Assembly (NCBI GenBank): GCA_002633005.1
Contig: NMRA01000092.1
Span: 487,247-520,616, forward strand
Length of the DNA: 33,370 nt
DNA from: Phoronis australis
Taxonomy: Eukaryota; Phoronida; Phoronidae
Direction of reading: 5' to 3'
In this document: one piece after another, positions 31,841 to 33,370 of the stretch
Numbering within the stretch: position 1 is the first letter of the stretch
Layout: every line of letters begins with the position of its first letter
Made by a program: the position numbers and the translations under genes
The notes under the pieces: model-generated
Databases searched by the model: none
Seen by the model: the letters and a program-made list of their open reading frames with translations, nothing else
What the model was told of the DNA's origin: nothing

Positions 31841-32966
31841 AGTAATGCAATAGGCCAGATTTGTCCTAGAAGTCTGTCATATTTCTGACACCTAATTGTT
31901 TTATGTTGTTTTTGTCCATGATGTTGTTGAATATATGCAATTTTATTACTTAAGATTATTGGTGTTTGTTATCTTCCCACAAGACAATATTACCAGTGTG
32001 CTGTTAACTGTGAAGTGGTCTTTTATCAACATTAGGTAACAACTGGTTAGTGTCTCAACAAGTGCTAGTTGTTAATTTACCATGTTTTGTCAACCTTCTG
32101 GCTCATAGGATTGACGTTTCTCTAATAGGAGGTATTTTGTTCAAGTTTTTGTTCAGCATATTCGCTACAGGGAGCAATTTATTCCAGTTCACAGATTTCC
32201 AAAACTATTGTGTTTATCAGTCAGAAAGGCTTATTAGAAGAACAGTTGCATGCCAGGATTTTCCTTTTTTTGTTATTTATTGACTGTTTACATTGGGAGA
32301 ATTGTCAACATTTCTGTTTTAAAATTACCGAGAAATAAGTTTGATAAGAAACAAAACCAAAGGAAAACATTCTGTGCATCTATATTGAGCATAACACAAC
32401 TGTTTCGAATACATCTCGGTAACGACGCACCGACACAAAAAATAGGTTTTAGGCCACTTTTTGGAAAAGTAATGTTTTGGTGTTCCAAAAGTTGAAACGT
32501 TTCATTAGTCGTTCAGAACACTATTAAAATGCTTACAGCAAAATATGTGAAAATCTTGTTGATTGGTAGTAGAGAGAACTGTACCAAACACGAAACGGAA
32601 CTTTAGACCTTAAAGTCAATCCTGTCAATCTTTAAGGCACTGTGTATACTTATCGTTGTCGTTGGAGTAATCGCAGTCATTGTTTCTCATTCATTTCATT
32701 AAAAATAGGTCTAAATCTTGAAATTTGTACTGTTTCGATCTGCCAATCACATTTAACTCTTATTCTTCCACTGGTCAAGGCTGATTGGATATTTTCATTT
32801 CATTAGTAACAGGCTGGATTGAAGCACAAGTTAAAAAACACATGCAAGAGATGCATTTATCTGTTTTGCGGCCCAGAGAATGGGTGTTGCATCACCCAGC
32901 TTGTGCTTCGTGCAAGAACCCTTCTGCTACTTGCGTTGTAATTTAAAGGGTGCGACGACTATTAAT
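31841..32966. other. Unassigned region, no supported gene
   Basis: Two overlapping plus-strand open stretches (32050-32283 and 32250-32495) are hydrophobic in part but show no recognisable domain. The minus strand is open across the second. No repeat structure is apparent. Confidence 0.4.
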
Positions 32967-33370
32967 CAGGGCTTGGAATTTTCCGCGGAAACGCGGATTT
33001 CCGCTTTTTTGAAATATGCTTTCCGCTTTTTTATAATATTTCCGCGTAAAAAAATCGGATTTGATATGAAATTTCCGCGGCAAATTCCTTTCTTACCGCG
33101 GCGTTGCAGACGACGTTCACCTCGGAAAGCGGAAGTTGCTCTTTATGTTTCGGAGGAACGTAAATTGTCAACATTGCCGGGGCATCTGGGTAAAGCGTGG
33201 TGTGATTTTCAATGGCGGCTCGTGTTATTGTTAAGCGCGGCGACAAATACTACCGCTCTGCAGCCAAAACTGTGTGGGTTGGGAGTGGACGGGCGAGTGA
33301 AAAGGACGCAGAAGCATGCTACTGATGGTCGTAACGTTTTTTTTTTTTTTTTAGTCCTCCCCATTTTTGT
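32967..33370 (+). mobile_element. Probable hAT-type transposon 5' end, CpG- and GCGGAAA-rich, running off the window
   Basis: The segment opens with CAGGGCTTGGAATTTTCC, a hAT-like terminus. It continues as a CpG-rich stretch with repeated TTTCCGC words on the plus strand (GCGGAAA on the minus) near 32981, 33000, 33022, 33040 and 33073. CCGCGG palindromes are present. The base composition is unlike the rest of the window. The opposite end is not in the window, so length and target duplication cannot be checked. Alternatively it is a CpG-rich promoter or first exon of a gene to the right. Confidence 0.45.
33212..33325 (+). CDS. Small open frame in the CpG-rich segment, product unknown
   Basis: An ATG in a fair context (TTTTCAATGG) starts 37 codons, MAARVIVKRGDKYYRSAAKT then VWVGSGRASEKDAEACY, before TGA at 33323-33325. 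It is basic and of low hydrophobicity. The frame lies in the probable transposon end and could be an N-terminal coding piece of a transposon or host gene, spliced before the stop. The minus strand is also open over 33031-33246, so coding is uncertain. Confidence 0.2.
   Translation: MAARVIVKRGDKYYRSAAKTVWVGSGRASEKDAEACY

Noticed and set aside
1-33370. CRISPR array, prokaryotic operon or phage system
   Set aside because: Introns, low gene density and metazoan gene content exclude a prokaryotic source. The only regular array (26074-26403) has no spacers.

Overview
This is eukaryotic, almost certainly metazoan, genomic DNA. It is AT-rich and non-coding for most of its length, with 1.5-2.1 kb introns bounded by GT-AG sites and many diverged repeats. 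The repeat types (fold-back MITEs, CAGGG-type transposon ends, a GGCGGAT-type G/C-rich element end, AAGATGGCGG-bearing repeats) fit a marine invertebrate. I cannot name the phylum from the window.

The one gene I can identify is a homolog of alpha/epsilon-sarcoglycan (SGCA/SGCE) on the + strand, in the first third of the window. Five exons (2323-2424, 3967-4106, 5778-5850, 7994-8195, 10223-10391) join in one reading frame with matching phases (1, 0, 1, 2, 0). They encode most of the extracellular region: the end of a probable signal peptide, the conserved PDLPSW / LYGTP block, the central domain and the VDWC motif just before the membrane-proximal part. A signal-peptide exon further upstream is not certain, because an in-frame ATG at 2301 is an alternative start. 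I found no convincing exon for the linker, transmembrane helix and cytoplasmic tail in the 23 kb downstream. The gene is therefore partial here: its 3' exons are very distant, too diverged for me to see, or misassembled.

Downstream of 10.4 kb the window is mostly repeats and unassigned sequence. There is a 421-bp near-identical tandem duplication interrupted by an N (15650-16538). A poly-G duplication also abuts an N (17967-18012). Both look like unmerged contig overlaps. At 18048-18354 lies a 307-bp TTAA-flanked inverted-repeat element carrying a hammerhead-ribozyme-like segment. Other repeats are a cluster of TGTAAC/GTTACA decamers (22191-22357), an 11-unit 30-bp minisatellite with a CACGTG E-box in 10 units (26074-26403), and a CpG-rich, GCGGAAA-rich probable hAT-type transposon end running off the right edge (32967-33370). 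A few open segments with plausible splice sites (21407-21559, 23337-23509, 31718-31840) may be exons, but I do not recognise their products.

No new multi-gene system is visible. The observations most worth checking are the sarcoglycan's missing cysteine pair, the missing membrane exon, the MITE/hammerhead-like element, the E-box minisatellite and the two N-associated duplications.
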